From: Byssothecium circinans
Taxonomy: Eukaryota; Ascomycota; Dothideomycetes; Pleosporales; Massarinaceae
Length of the DNA: 64,000 bases
Direction: 5' to 3'
Assembly: GCA_010015675.1 (NCBI GenBank)
Contig: ML976989.1
Span: 590,548-654,547 of the forward strand
Numbering within the stretch: the stretch's first letter is position 1; each line of letters starts with the position of its first letter. A model generated the notes under the pieces. The model was not told the origin of the DNA. It made no database searches and saw only the letters and a list, made by a program, of their open reading frames with translations. The position numbers and the translations under genes were made by a program. Below, piece by piece: positions 34,393 through 44,525 of the stretch.

Positions 34393-36884
34393 TCACCTCC
34401 CCAACCCAAACCGACTCCCCAGCGTCCCAAACCTCTCCTTCTCGGGCGCTTTAGCCACACTACTCTGCGCCATAACCCTCTTCCCATCCTCGACCAGCTC
34501 CAACAACACTGGCGCCTTCATACTATCCACCTTCCCATACTTTCGATTCCTCTGCGCGACATCAAAATACTCATCCGAGTTCTCCGTCCCCATAAGCGCC
34601 ACCGTCTGACTCAACTCATCCAAGTTCTCCATTAGTATCGGGTTCCCCAGGCCCTCGACGAAGTTACACAGGTACCTCGTGTCGACGGCGAGGGTCTGAA
34701 CGGCGGCCGGCGAGATGCGTTTCGCGGACATGGGAAGGCTGAGGATAGACGTCGCGGCGTGCGAGAGGGCGTCGAAATAGATGAATTCCTTGATTTCCGT
34801 GGGGAGGGCCAGGAGCACCGAGGACATGATGTTGGAGAGGTAGCGCGTTAGTTCGAGCATGTATTCCGAGGGTTCGGTTTGGGCTTCGCGCGCCATCCAG
34901 TCGTATTCTGCGATTTCGATCAGGTCGTCGATCTTGCTGTTGACGAGCTCAAAGATGCGGTCGCTAGCTTGCTTCTTTGCGTTGCGGAATTTCTCGGTTG
35001 CGCTGAGGGGAAGTGGGTGTAGGGAGGTTAGGCTCGGGGAGGAGCGCGCTTCGTGGAGGAGCGATTCGAGTTCTGAACATGCGGTTTCGAAGTGGGTGAG
35101 GTTGGTTAGGATTTGGACGATTTGGCCGGGGTATTGGGAGGAGAGGCGGTCGAGGAGTGATTGGCAGACTTTTTGGCAGAGGAGATCGTCTAATGAGGTG
35201 CGGAGGGTTTCGTCGATGGTGGAGGTTGATTGGAAGTAGTCGTCGCTGAAGAGGTAGATTTGGTTGAGGAAATTGCGGATGTCAATGCAACAGAGGGGGT
35301 ACATTTGTGAGAATGGGAGCACGCAGGGGAAGCTGGGAAGTGTGTTAGTGGAATGGTAGGGGGAGAGCAGGTGGGTGGGTGGACATACGTCAATTCATCG
35401 CGTTCTTTGTCTGGCGTGTACCAGCTTACAGTTACAACCTTGTCGTACTCTTCGATGCTGTTGATTGGCATGGGCATGTAGTCGTCTGTTGCAACAATTT
35501 CCTGGAAATCGTCGCTGAAGCGCCCTTTGAGAAGCTCAGAATACTTTGAGAACAGGGTGATGAGCAAGTCGTTCATGCGGGTCACGGGATAACCCCATTT
35601 CTGAATAATATTAGCATAGCTGATGAAGGTGAAGGGTAAAGAATACAAACCTCCATCGTCAGCATGAAAAGCGCAATGCGACCCTTGATCTTGAGCAAAA
35701 GCTCATCATTGTCGACTGTCGGAAGAGCCTTTGTAATAAGATCGATGGCTTCCTTGCACATATAGTCCCAGATTTCGTCAATGTCCGCTTGGACCCGCAG
35801 GTTTGTCGTCTTGCTCATTGTCGCCTTCTCAATGATGGCGAAACCTGCGATACTTTCCAGCAAACTACTAAGATCTCCACACTCCTCATCGAGCAAATTC
35901 AAGCCTCGGCGTTCAACAAGCAACCGGCTCTGATCCTTTCGATCATTCGCGTACTCCATCTTGAACTGCTCCCGCTTCCCAAGGGTATCGTAGATATGCA
36001 TGGCCTCAAACAACGGAGTGAAATCCGTCTCGTTCCCCGCTTCCTCATTATTCAAAACATCGAATTCGTCCGTCTCGTCTGCCACCAATTCAAGCGCAGA
36101 GTTTAGCTTCGATTTCGCAAACCGAGGGTCCGACTCAATCCGTTCCTGGTTCCTCGTTCTCCTGACATCAGTGTAGTAGAACGAGACCTCGCCGAGAAAC
36201 TGGGATGACTCTCGAATGCGGTAAAGCCACGTACTCAAGTCCGCCTTGACGGCATCTCGGATCTGTTCTCGCACAGTCGGTACGTTCTTGTCAATCCATT
36301 CCGCGATCTTGTACCGACTGATGCCTCTCAGATGAATCGTTTGTAGCTCGTCCAGAGACCTCAGTGCAGCATAGTAATTCTTGTCTTTGAGCAGATCATA
36401 AACTTGGTTGGCGAGCCTCAAGACCTCCAAACACGCATTCAGGGCCGCATTTGCCTCATCTAGATTCTGGCGCACACCTCTTGAGTCCACGAGTGCCTTC
36501 TTCTGCTCGGCCAGCTTGTCGATGCTTTCTTGGATCGATGCATTGAGGTTAAGGATCTCATCGGTCATGTCAACGGTGCCTTGGCGCACTTGGAGAAGAG
36601 AGTTGACTGAGCTGACGAATTCTTGGTGATTCGCGTTGCATATCTTTTCAATTTCTGATTCCCGGTCATTAGAGAATGTGTCGAAAGCTTGAATTAATTG
36701 GTTGTTGTAGCGCGGGTCTTTCATGATTGGGACTAGTTGCTCGATATACTCAGAGTCGGAAGTCGACTGGGAGATCTGAAAAAAATCAGCAAGGCGCGCG
36801 TATAAATCGATTCCAAGGACTGATTGTCCTCACCTGTTTAATGGCGAGCCATAGATCGTTCCCCTGGGCCACGACGGAAGGCAT
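34393..36884 (-). CDS. SEC15: Exocyst complex subunit Sec15
   Basis: Four exons on the complement: 36834-36884, 35651-36775, 35389-35600 and 34393-35332, giving 775 aa. Introns are 58, 50 and 56 nt, with donors GTGAGG, GTTTGT and GTATGT and acceptors TTCAG, TTCAG and CCCAG. All junctions keep the frame. Sec15 is the exocyst subunit that binds the Rab GTPase Sec4 and links secretory vesicles to the plasma membrane at growing tips. The first exon encodes only 17 residues (MPSVVAQGNDLWLAIKQ). The N-terminal helical-bundle signature is seen in RQGTVDMTDEILNLNASIQ, NYYAALRSLDEL and REQIRDAVKADLSTWLYRIR (~115-215). The C-terminal domain follows from KWGYPVTRMNDLLITLF, includes FPCVLPFSQMYPLCCIDIRN and ends near a GTLGSRFGLGR tail. 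Length matches fungal Sec15. The gene is divergent from LYS9 (394 bp between starts) and convergent with RAI1. Confidence 0.93.
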
Positions 36885-37278
36885 GCTGAAGGCTGCCTAA
36901 TCAAGTGCTCAACAAACCCAAAGTCGCCCAAAACTCGGAATATATCTTCTGGTTGTGTATTCTCCGTCGGTGACCAATATTCGTGCGATTTGAAGTGATA
37001 TCGTTGAAAACTGAGGAAACGTGGTCGTCGTCCGCCGTCCGGAACGTTCACGTCGGCGCGGATTTAACTGTCGGCGTTTCGCATTCACGTGACACAAACA
37101 GCAGGGGGTTAGTTGGATGCGGTAAGTGGGAACCCCTGCTAGTGGCGTCGCGGGGTAGGCTACTGCTCCGATGACGCTGCACTAGCCACCTGAAAATTCC
37201 GATCGGAATACACAACAAAAACTTTATCTATTGAACCTCTGCGCTTCGAATTTGACATCAAATCAAAGAGTATTAAAA
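36885..37278. promoter_or_regulatory. Shared divergent promoter of SEC15 and LYS9
   Basis: The 394 bp between the SEC15 and LYS9 start codons hold both promoters. A perfect 12-bp palindrome sits 70 bp before the LYS9 ATG and is listed separately. AAAAACTTTATCT follows it at about 37218-37230. Confidence 0.5.
37197..37208. promoter_or_regulatory. Perfect palindrome TTCCGATCGGAA in the LYS9 promoter
   Basis: TTCCGATCGGAA equals its own reverse complement. It contains CCG and CGG triplets two bases apart, an everted arrangement of the half-sites used by zinc-cluster dimers. The yeast lysine regulator Lys14 binds TCC-N3-GGA; here the spacing is TCC-N4-GGA, so the resemblance is only partial. A zinc-cluster regulator of LYS9, SEC15 or both is an inference. 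Confidence 0.4.
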
Positions 37279-38921
37279 ATGGAGGCCGTCATCAGTAAGT
37301 TTTCACAGCACTGACGGAGCGATTGAATGCTAATGTGCAATAGACAAATTTGAACAGGTACTTGGTGGTGCGTCGACCACTGGACAGTAAGTGTTAAGTG
37401 AATAGGAGTTGTATAGTCGACTGACAGTTCTATAGCTCAGTGCTCCTGCTCGGCGCGGGCTTCGTGTAGGCGACAAGATAAACCGTACGTCGATTTCAAG
37501 CTAATTCGAGCAGCACCCGACCTACTGCTGAAGTGCTCGGGAACTCTGGTATCAAGGTCACAGTTGGTACGTCAATAAATCACGAAGAGGAAGGGAGTAT
37601 ATCTAATATATCTCAGCTTGCCGGACGTTGGAAAGCGCACAGAAACTAGCCAAGGGCATCAAGAATGCCACCGCCATCAGCGTACGATTTCTGTCTTAAC
37701 AAACTCTCAAGATGCTAACAGACGCAGCTCGATGTCGACAATACCGAAGCCCTCGATGCTGAAGTCGCCCAAGTGGACCTAGTCATCTCCCTCATCCCCT
37801 ACACCCATCACGCTACCGTCATCAAGTCGGCCATCCGCAAGAAGAAGCATGTCGTCACGACCTCATACGTCTCGCCTGCAATGATGGAGCTCGATGCTCA
37901 GGCAAAGGAAGCCGGCATCACCGTCTTCAACGAGATTGGCGTAGACCCCGGTGTTGACCATCTCTCTGCCGTCCTCACCATCGATGAAGTACACAAAGCC
38001 GGCGGCAAGGTCATCTCCTTCAAGTCATACTGCGGAGGGCTTCCCGCACCCGAGGCCTCGGACAACCCGCTTGGTTACAAGTTTTCGTGGAGTTCGCGAG
38101 GTGTGCTTCTTGCTCTCAGGAACCAGGCCAAGTACTGGAAGGATGGCAAAGTTGTAGAGGTTGAGGGCCCGGAGCTCATGGCTGAGGCCAAGCCATACTT
38201 CATTTATCCCGGCTTCGCCTTCGTTGCGTACCCCAACCGCGACTCCACGCCATACAAGGAGCGCTACAATATCCCCGAGGCCCAGACTATCGTTCGCGGT
38301 ACCATGCGCTACCAAGGTTTCCCCGAATACATCAAGGCGCTAGTCGACATTGGTTTCCTTTCTGAGGACCCCAAGGACTACCTCAAGGAGGGCGAAAAGC
38401 GCACTTGGAAAGACGCCACTTCCAAAATCGTCGGTGCCACCAGTGATAAGGACGAGGATATTGTCTGGGCCATCGCCTCCCAGACCAAGTTCCCGTCCAC
38501 CGAAGAGAAAGAGCGCATCATCGACGGTCTCCGCTGGCTCGGTCTCTTCTCCGACGACCCTATCATTCCCCGTGGTAACCCTCTTGATACCCTCTGCGCT
38601 ACGCTCGAGCAGAAGATGCAGTATGAGGAGGGCGAGCGCGATATGGTCATGCTGCAGCATAGGTTTGAGATCGAAAACAAGGATGGTAGGAAGGCGGTCC
38701 GCACAGAGACACTGGTTGATTACGGTGACCCGAAGGGCTACTCGGCAATGGCTAAGTTGGTCGGTATTCCTTGCGCGGTTGCTGTGCAGCAGGTTCTTGA
38801 TGGAACGATCAAGGAGAGGGGTGTTGTGGCGCCGATGAGCCCTGAGATTTGTGGGCCGTTGATGAAGACGTTGACGGACAAGTACGGCATTGCATTCAAG
38901 AGCAAGACCATTGCGCAGTAA
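37279..38921 (+). CDS. LYS9: Saccharopine dehydrogenase (NADP+, L-glutamate-forming), saccharopine reductase
   Basis: Six exons: 37279-37294, 37344-37386, 37436-37465, 37514-37566, 37617-37681 and 37728-38921, giving 466 aa. Introns are 46-50 nt. The enzyme condenses aminoadipate semialdehyde with glutamate and reduces the product to saccharopine, the penultimate step of the fungal alpha-aminoadipate route to lysine. After a short lead (MEAVINKFEQVLGG) comes the Rossmann start SVLLLGAGFVTRPT (~22-35), VTVACRTLE, the substrate-domain strings LVISLIPYTHHATVIKSA and VVTTSYVSPAMMELD, and NEIGVDPGVDHLSA. The C-terminal part has YCGGLPAPEASDNPLGYKFS and closes with KYGIAFKSKTIAQ. Length matches yeast Lys9 (about 446 aa) plus the lead. 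The third exon is only 30 nt and ends FVT by splicing at GT|GTAGGC, so this region is easily mis-annotated. It is divergent from SEC15. Confidence 0.94.
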
Positions 38922-39223
38922 GGTCGCCGGGAATGTTAGATCAGAGGTTGAAAATCGCCATGGGAAAACTGGTATGCAAAATTTCCTTCACTTGATTGAG
39001 GTAAATGTGTAGACAAAAGAATCACGAATCGAATGAGATCAGAGCTCGACTTTGCAGCAGTTCCACATTATTTTATTTGTACACATAAGGAGCTTTCTCG
39101 GTATGTATACAGAATGGCCTAGACGCTCTTTATACCTAGCAAGACCACAGCCATGCATTAATGCTTAGCTGTCGTATCTCGTCTCATCATAACTCATGAT
39201 CAAACAACCACCTATTCGCCGCC
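38922..39223. other. Convergent 3' region of LYS9 and GET4
   Basis: These 302 bp separate two stop codons and are AT-rich in the middle, as expected for two 3' ends. Nothing else is seen. Confidence 0.6.
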
Positions 39224-40275
39224 TCAGTCCAAGCCAGCTACAGGCGGCGCACTTCCCTTCTTCCCGTTCGAACCGCCACCGCCACCGCCTCCGCCCCCCA
39301 TGAACATATTCCCTATCATATCCATCATCGGATTACCCTGCTTCGGGATCTTGATTCCAAAGTACATCTCTCCAATCGTGTCCAGCGCGTCTCCCCAGTT
39401 CACATCCTTCAAATGCGACGCATAATGGCTCTTCAACTGCCTGAACAGACTGGCCTCCCCCCTCTCTACCGCCAGCAGCAGCAATCCCAGGAAGTTCAGC
39501 AGGGGAAGAGAGGGGTATACGCGAATGTCGGAGGCCGTGGTAGAGACTTCTTGTATGGATAGCGAGGACGATTTTTGGGTCTGGAGGGAAGTCGTAAAGA
39601 GGAGATTGTGCTTATTCGCGGCACGTAGGTTGCCAGCGAGTAGGTAGGGGAGCGTGCCGCGCGCGAGGTAGAGGGGTGCTGTGTGCGGTGCATCGGACGT
39701 GTACCATTGGTAGTGTAGTTGCGCGAGGGTCGTGGGGGAGTCTTTTGTGCCGAGGATTAGGTGACGTTCTGCGTCGTAAGGCTCAAGATCTACAGAATCC
39801 ACTGTCAGTTCACTCTTCGTCCCATGCATTGAGCAAATACAACATGGCAAGACATACCCTCAGCGTACAACGTCCCCGCCACATGATGCACCTCAGGATC
39901 TCCCGCCGGATACTCCCCCGCCCTCGCAGTCCACCCCACAAGCTCACCCACAAACTTCTTCCTTGTGGGCTCGCCCTTGGGAAACGACCTCAGAAGCCCA
40001 AGCAACTTCCCTTTGCTCTCCGCATCGCACTTGACCTCGGCCTTGTTGTACACCTCCAGCAGCAAGATACACAGATCGCCGCCAGAACCGCCTTGGCCTG
40101 CTTGGAGGAGCGCTTGAGCGCCTGAGTAGAGTATGTCGGTTGCGGCGCTCCAGTTGGAGGCTTTGGTGTAGCGTGATGCGATGACGCGAAGTTGTTGGTG
40201 CGCTTCGTAGTATTCGCCGGCTGCGATGCGGGATTGTTGGCGCTCTATTGTTTTCTGGATCTTGGAGGTCGCCAT
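39224..40275 (-). CDS. GET4: Get4, GET/TRC pathway adaptor
   Basis: Two exons, complement 39858-40275 and 39224-39789, giving 327 aa. The 68-nt intron has donor GTATGT and acceptor CTGTAG; the junction makes an Asp codon (ED-LEPYDAERH). Get4 is the helical-repeat scaffold that, with Get5, passes tail-anchored membrane proteins from Sgt2 to the Get3 ATPase for insertion into the ER. The N-terminus (KIQKTIERQQSRIAAGEYYE) and AHQQLRVIASRYTKASNW match the conserved first helices. Later come LILGTKDSPTTLAQLHYQWY, YLLAGNLRAANKHNLLF and LPLLNFLGLLLLAVERG. The tail has FGIKIPKQGNPMMDMIGNMF followed by a poly-Gly run and a basic end. Length is normal for fungal Get4. The gene is convergent with LYS9. 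Confidence 0.93.
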
Positions 40276-41382
40276 ATTGGGGAGGGAAGAGGTAAGGGGA
40301 AATGGGGTGGTGTTTGGTAGGTTGCTTGCAGTGGGAAAGGCAATGTGAGCGATGACGCACAGGCCCGCAAGGAAGGGGATGAAGCGTGGTAGGTGTGCCC
40401 CACTGCGCAGTCTGGAGCCTCAACACCATGTTTTCATCACCACTTTCGAGAATTGTACAATCAATTGTCGCACCTTTGGTAACACTTGACTGGATCCAAA
40501 GTAACGAAGAAATTACCCCAGCCTTCCTCTTAGCATCACTATTCTCAAGTCCTAGACCAGAATGCTAGCACGTGCGCCGGTACCACATTTGACAACTGTC
40601 TGGCAATGTCAAATGTCCCGCCTTTATCATGTTTGAATTAGCGAAAACACCGTGGAATTCTGATCCAGTCTCAGCCTTACTGCAGGTCCGACTGTCCGTC
40701 TCGCAACATGCATGCGACGCCGACGATGTTGTCTGCGATCAATTGTTCGTCCGTGCAGTTCGATTATCTCATTCCGCTTTGGGGTAACTGTACAACTTTG
40801 TTTTGGATTCTAGTCGTCCGCCTTTGATCCAAGCAGTGCCCCTTTACTCAAGCAGTAGAACATCATTGTCAAAGACTTCCATATTGAGGTGAGGCAGAGA
40901 GACGAAACTATCGTCCGATCTAAGACATGGGAAATTTGCATTCGGACCCATATGGATGGCCAATAAGCCTATTGGATTGCTCCTCCCACGATACCATAGA
41001 TAGAAAATAATTCGCCTCGCCATCCGAAAAAATCGTTTATTTAATTTAGGGCCGCATGCACTCCTTAGGCTTGAATGCAAGATGCATCTCCACCGCGAAT
41101 TGAACAGCGGTCAGCGACAAGGGCCGGTGATTGTTCTCTAGAACCTACTACCGGACTAGGAACTAGTAATACAGCACATATTTCAATACTCTCTGCATGG
41201 TCAGCACTGCCCACGACCTTCGGAGAAGAGTGAAACATGTGCAAGATCACGAAGAGGATATTTCTTGGGAGACAATCTCTATCATGTGATAAAGGAACGC
41301 ATACTTCCAGCATCAATTCGAGCCTTGTCCCCGTTGTTCGACTACTTGTCTACTCTTTACAATCTTCGCTTGTACCGTTATT
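40276..41382. other. Intergenic between divergent GET4 and the membrane-protein gene
   Basis: About 1.1 kb containing both promoters. Open frames are under 85 codons and not protein-like. I see no RNA gene or repeat. Confidence 0.55.
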
Positions 41383-43625
41383 ATGTCTGAGTTAGAGGAT
41401 GCATTCGTGAAACGCGGTTATTGGATCGACCACAGCCGTGGCCTTGTCATGGGCCAAACCTTGACTGTCGAATCCCAGACGGGCATCATCATTGTCGCTA
41501 TCCTAACTATTCTCGCCTCGGTAGCTTCAGCGCAACTCTGGAATCTGTGCGCTTTTCTGATACATCAATTCCGCGCCGACGGGAATCCATCAGACGGATT
41601 GTTCTGGCAACAGCAAGCTCTTCTGCGGACGATGCCGACTCCAACAGCCTTTCTTGCCGATTCGTTCAAGTTATCGTGGAGATGGAGATCGAAACTTCCG
41701 TGCCCTCTTCTTCGGTCATCACTGCTGTTGGTCTTCGCAGTGTGCTTTGTAGTTTCTTCGATTGCTGGGGGTATATCCACATCTTACGTGGTGGACAACT
41801 CAAATATCGAAGTGCTAGTCAATGGTCCAATGTGTGGACACATCAACTACACCCGGGTTTATGGGAATCAATCAACTTCCCCTCTCATAGCCGGCCTCGG
41901 CGAGAGTATACAGTCGTACGTCGCAAATTGTTACCAAAACCGTTCATCGCTCCCTGCTCCGTGCCAAAATACGTTTAGTCGCCCGCGCATCCCCTTCACT
42001 ACGGTACCTTCATCATGCCCATGGAACACATCCATGTGTGCACCTGGAGAAACCCCAGCAGTTGCTATGGACTCCGGACTCCTGGATATGCGAACTCATT
42101 TTGGCTTAAACGTAGAAGCAAAGGACACCGTCAAGTTCCGCAGGAGAGATACATGCAATGTTTTGCCCCTAGAAGGTCGAATTTTCACAAGAAATGCTTC
42201 CTACTGGGAAGGTAGTGGACGCTTCGGCGATGACAGAACCACACTCGAGTTCGGCACCTACCGTAATACTCCTTTGGAGTTACGACCAGAAGCGACATTC
42301 GTTCAGAGCGCAGCACTTTCCGCATTCCAAGCTACATTGCTCCCGGAGTAAGTCGCTTCCCTTTGTGCTAATCAGACTACGTTCCTTAAAGACTAAAAAG
42401 TAACAGAGCAATAATGAACTTTCTACTCCCAGACGAATTTACACTTGGCATTGATCCACTTCCTGAAATGAAACGCAACGACGTCGACGTCGGTCTCATT
42501 GCTGTGTGGCTCAATGATGTTTGGTACGAAGCGCCAGTCGCTGACCCTCTATTTTCGGCGCACAGGGAGGTGGTGTGGGTCGTCGGAGGTGGTAATGCAA
42601 ACCTCACGCAATTTAGAGGCGACCATGCCGCCGGCGTTATTGGCTGTGCTCAGCAGGTTGGTTGTCTCACATAAATTATTTATCTCTTACCTACTGACTC
42701 ACATATGTAGTTCCAATTCTGTCACCCGCGGCCTGGGAAAGAAGACTTCTGCACTCCCCTCAGCGGTAGCCCTTTGCAGCTGACTACCAACGACTTTCCA
42801 GACGCCAGTCCCATCCAGTTCTCTCTCCTCCAGCTCTTGCAATCTATAAGTCGTTTTTCAGACAACATCATGCTCGGTCCTGGGTATGGCAATCTTCTCG
42901 CCGGCAAAACCGTTATACGCGGGATATCTGAGGGTCTTCCAGACGACCAATGGATAAGAGAGCTGGTTAACTGGGAGCGTATTTCTTGGACTGCATATCA
43001 AATGCTTCTTTCTGTATCGATCATAGGACCTAAGGTTTTCGATGAGTTTGCGGACGAATATCGCGAAGCCCCCAAGACCGAGGGTGATCGAGCGCTTTGT
43101 CGGTCGTTAAAGATGCGGAAAGCTGGTGGCTTCGCCAACGTTAATGTTTTTGCGTTGGTCTTTATCATCACTTTCTCTACCTTCATCACTGTATTCAACA
43201 TGACGGTTCTGCGCTTCTTTATCTTCCTATCGAGATTTCGGAGAGCTCTTGCTCCGCGCATCGATCGGTGGGTTCAGGATGGCATCTTTCAGCTGCAGCG
43301 CCGCGCTTTCGAAGCAGAAGGTGTGGGGAATTGGGTTGATTTGGAGAAAGAAGTCCCTGTCACGATGGAGAGGGAATATCTGGCCGAGTTACCGTTCCCT
43401 TCGACAGTGCGTCATGTGGCACACGAGCGACACGTCGGAAACGATGATCTTGACGAGGACGCAATGAAGAGCTCTTCTATCTCCGACACGGAATGCGAGC
43501 GGACTCAGACGCAGGGTCTAGAAGACGAGTTTGTTATTCCATTCCTGGAAAGGATGGATTCGAAGGCAACGCTGACTGAGGAGCGTGCCACGATGGCTTC
43601 GATTACGGATGTGTGTGTCAAGTAG
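41383..43625 (+). CDS. Large multi-pass membrane protein with extracellular Cys-rich region, unknown function
   Basis: Three exons: 41383-42347, 42407-42656 and 42711-43625, giving 709 aa. Introns (59 and 54 nt) use GTAAGT/AACAG and GTTGGT/TGTAG, and frames are kept. Two hydrophobic segments lie near the N-terminus (~33-60, TGIIIVAILTILASVASAQL; ~111-136, SSLLLVFAVCFVVSSIAGG). A long region of ~410 residues follows with many Cys and likely N-glycosylation sites (NYT, NQS, NRS, NTS, NAS, NLT), so it probably faces outside. A third strong segment (~548-577, VFALVFIITFSTFITVFNM) precedes a cytosolic-looking acidic tail. This architecture is common among lineage-expanded membrane proteins of Pezizomycotina with no assigned role. 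The first exon opens with a short cytosolic stretch (MSELEDAFVKRGYWIDHSRG). No transporter or receptor family could be recognised. Confidence 0.8.
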
Positions 43626-43898
43626 TGTGAGAGCTTGTAAGTGTTTAGTGCAATGGATAAAAATGTTGATAATGCTGGGAGATCTAGGCTTTGGGAGCGC
43701 TCCTTTGGGGCATGATGACTCACCGTATCTTCTATTCCGCATGAACTCCGACTCCGACAATTGTTACCTTCCTTAAATCTGTACGAAGCTCTTTTGTCGA
43801 ACACTGCAATAATATTAATACCTTGCGCGAATTGGCCTTGTACTACTACCGTCCACAACAATTCAACACAAACCACAAATCCATCCACCGCATCCACC

Positions 43899-44525
43899 AT
43901 GGCCGATCCAACCTTCCACATCACCACACCACGCCTCTACCTCCACTACTTCATCCCAACCAATCCCTCGCACCTAGACTTCCTCTCCCAGTCCTTCGCA
44001 GCACCCACCAGCACCACCGCAGGCCAAACGCTCTCGTCTCCCATCCACGACCGCGAAACAGCCCGCGCAGACATTGAATCCCGAATCCCCGATCAAACCA
44101 CCACAGGTTTCGGCCGCTACCTCGTCAGTCTCCGCCATTCCCCCAATGACTCTTTCATCAACACCGATGTCTCAAAGCCGAGGACGCTTGTAGGTATCAT
44201 CTCCATGAAACTCCGTAAACACCCGCGCGCGCCCAAGGTCCCCGACATCGGGTTCTTCTTCGTCCCCGAGCAGACAGGGAAGGGGTATGCGACTGAGGCT
44301 GCAACTGCGCTATTGGGTTATTTTGAAGGGAGGGGTGTGAGGGATGTGTTGGGGTTTTGTGACCCGCAGAATGAGAGGAGTAAGGCTATGTTTGTGAGGT
44401 TGGGGTGGGAGGAGAGGGGCGTTAGGGAGGTGTTTGGGTTGAGGGATCGGATGGATGATGGGGTTGATGTGGTATTGTGTTGGGTTAAGAATGGGATGGG
44501 TGAGGTAGGGGAGTATGGGGTTTGA
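43899..44525 (+). CDS. GNAT N-acetyltransferase, RimJ/RimL-like
   Basis: Intronless, 208 aa. The N-terminus FHITTPRLYLHYFIP is the typical TxRLxLxxxxP opening of Acetyltransf_3 proteins. LVGIISMKL (~97-105) is the beta4 strand, IGFFFVPEQTGKGYATEA (~117-134) holds the acetyl-CoA pyrophosphate loop (QTGKGYA), and FCDPQNERSKAMFVRLGW (~153-170) is the C-terminal CoA-binding helix. The substrate cannot be read from sequence; relatives modify protein N-termini or small amines. The start at 43899 has a CACCATGGCC context, and the frame upstream to 43761 is not family-like. It follows the membrane-protein gene in the same direction, 273 bp after its stop. Confidence 0.86.
   Translation: MADPTFHITTPRLYLHYFIPTNPSHLDFLSQSFAAPTSTTAGQTLSSPIHDRETARADIESRIPDQTTTGFGRYLVSLRHSPNDSFINTDVSKPRTLVGIISMKLRKHPRAPKVPDIGFFFVPEQTGKGYATEAATALLGYFEGRGVRDVLGFCDPQNERSKAMFVRLGWEERGVREVFGLRDRMDDGVDVVLCWVKNGMGEVGEYGV

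Noticed and set aside
36885..37278. Classical Lys14 site in the LYS9 promoter
   Set aside because: The best candidate has four bases between TCC and GGA instead of three, so it is reported only as a palindrome.
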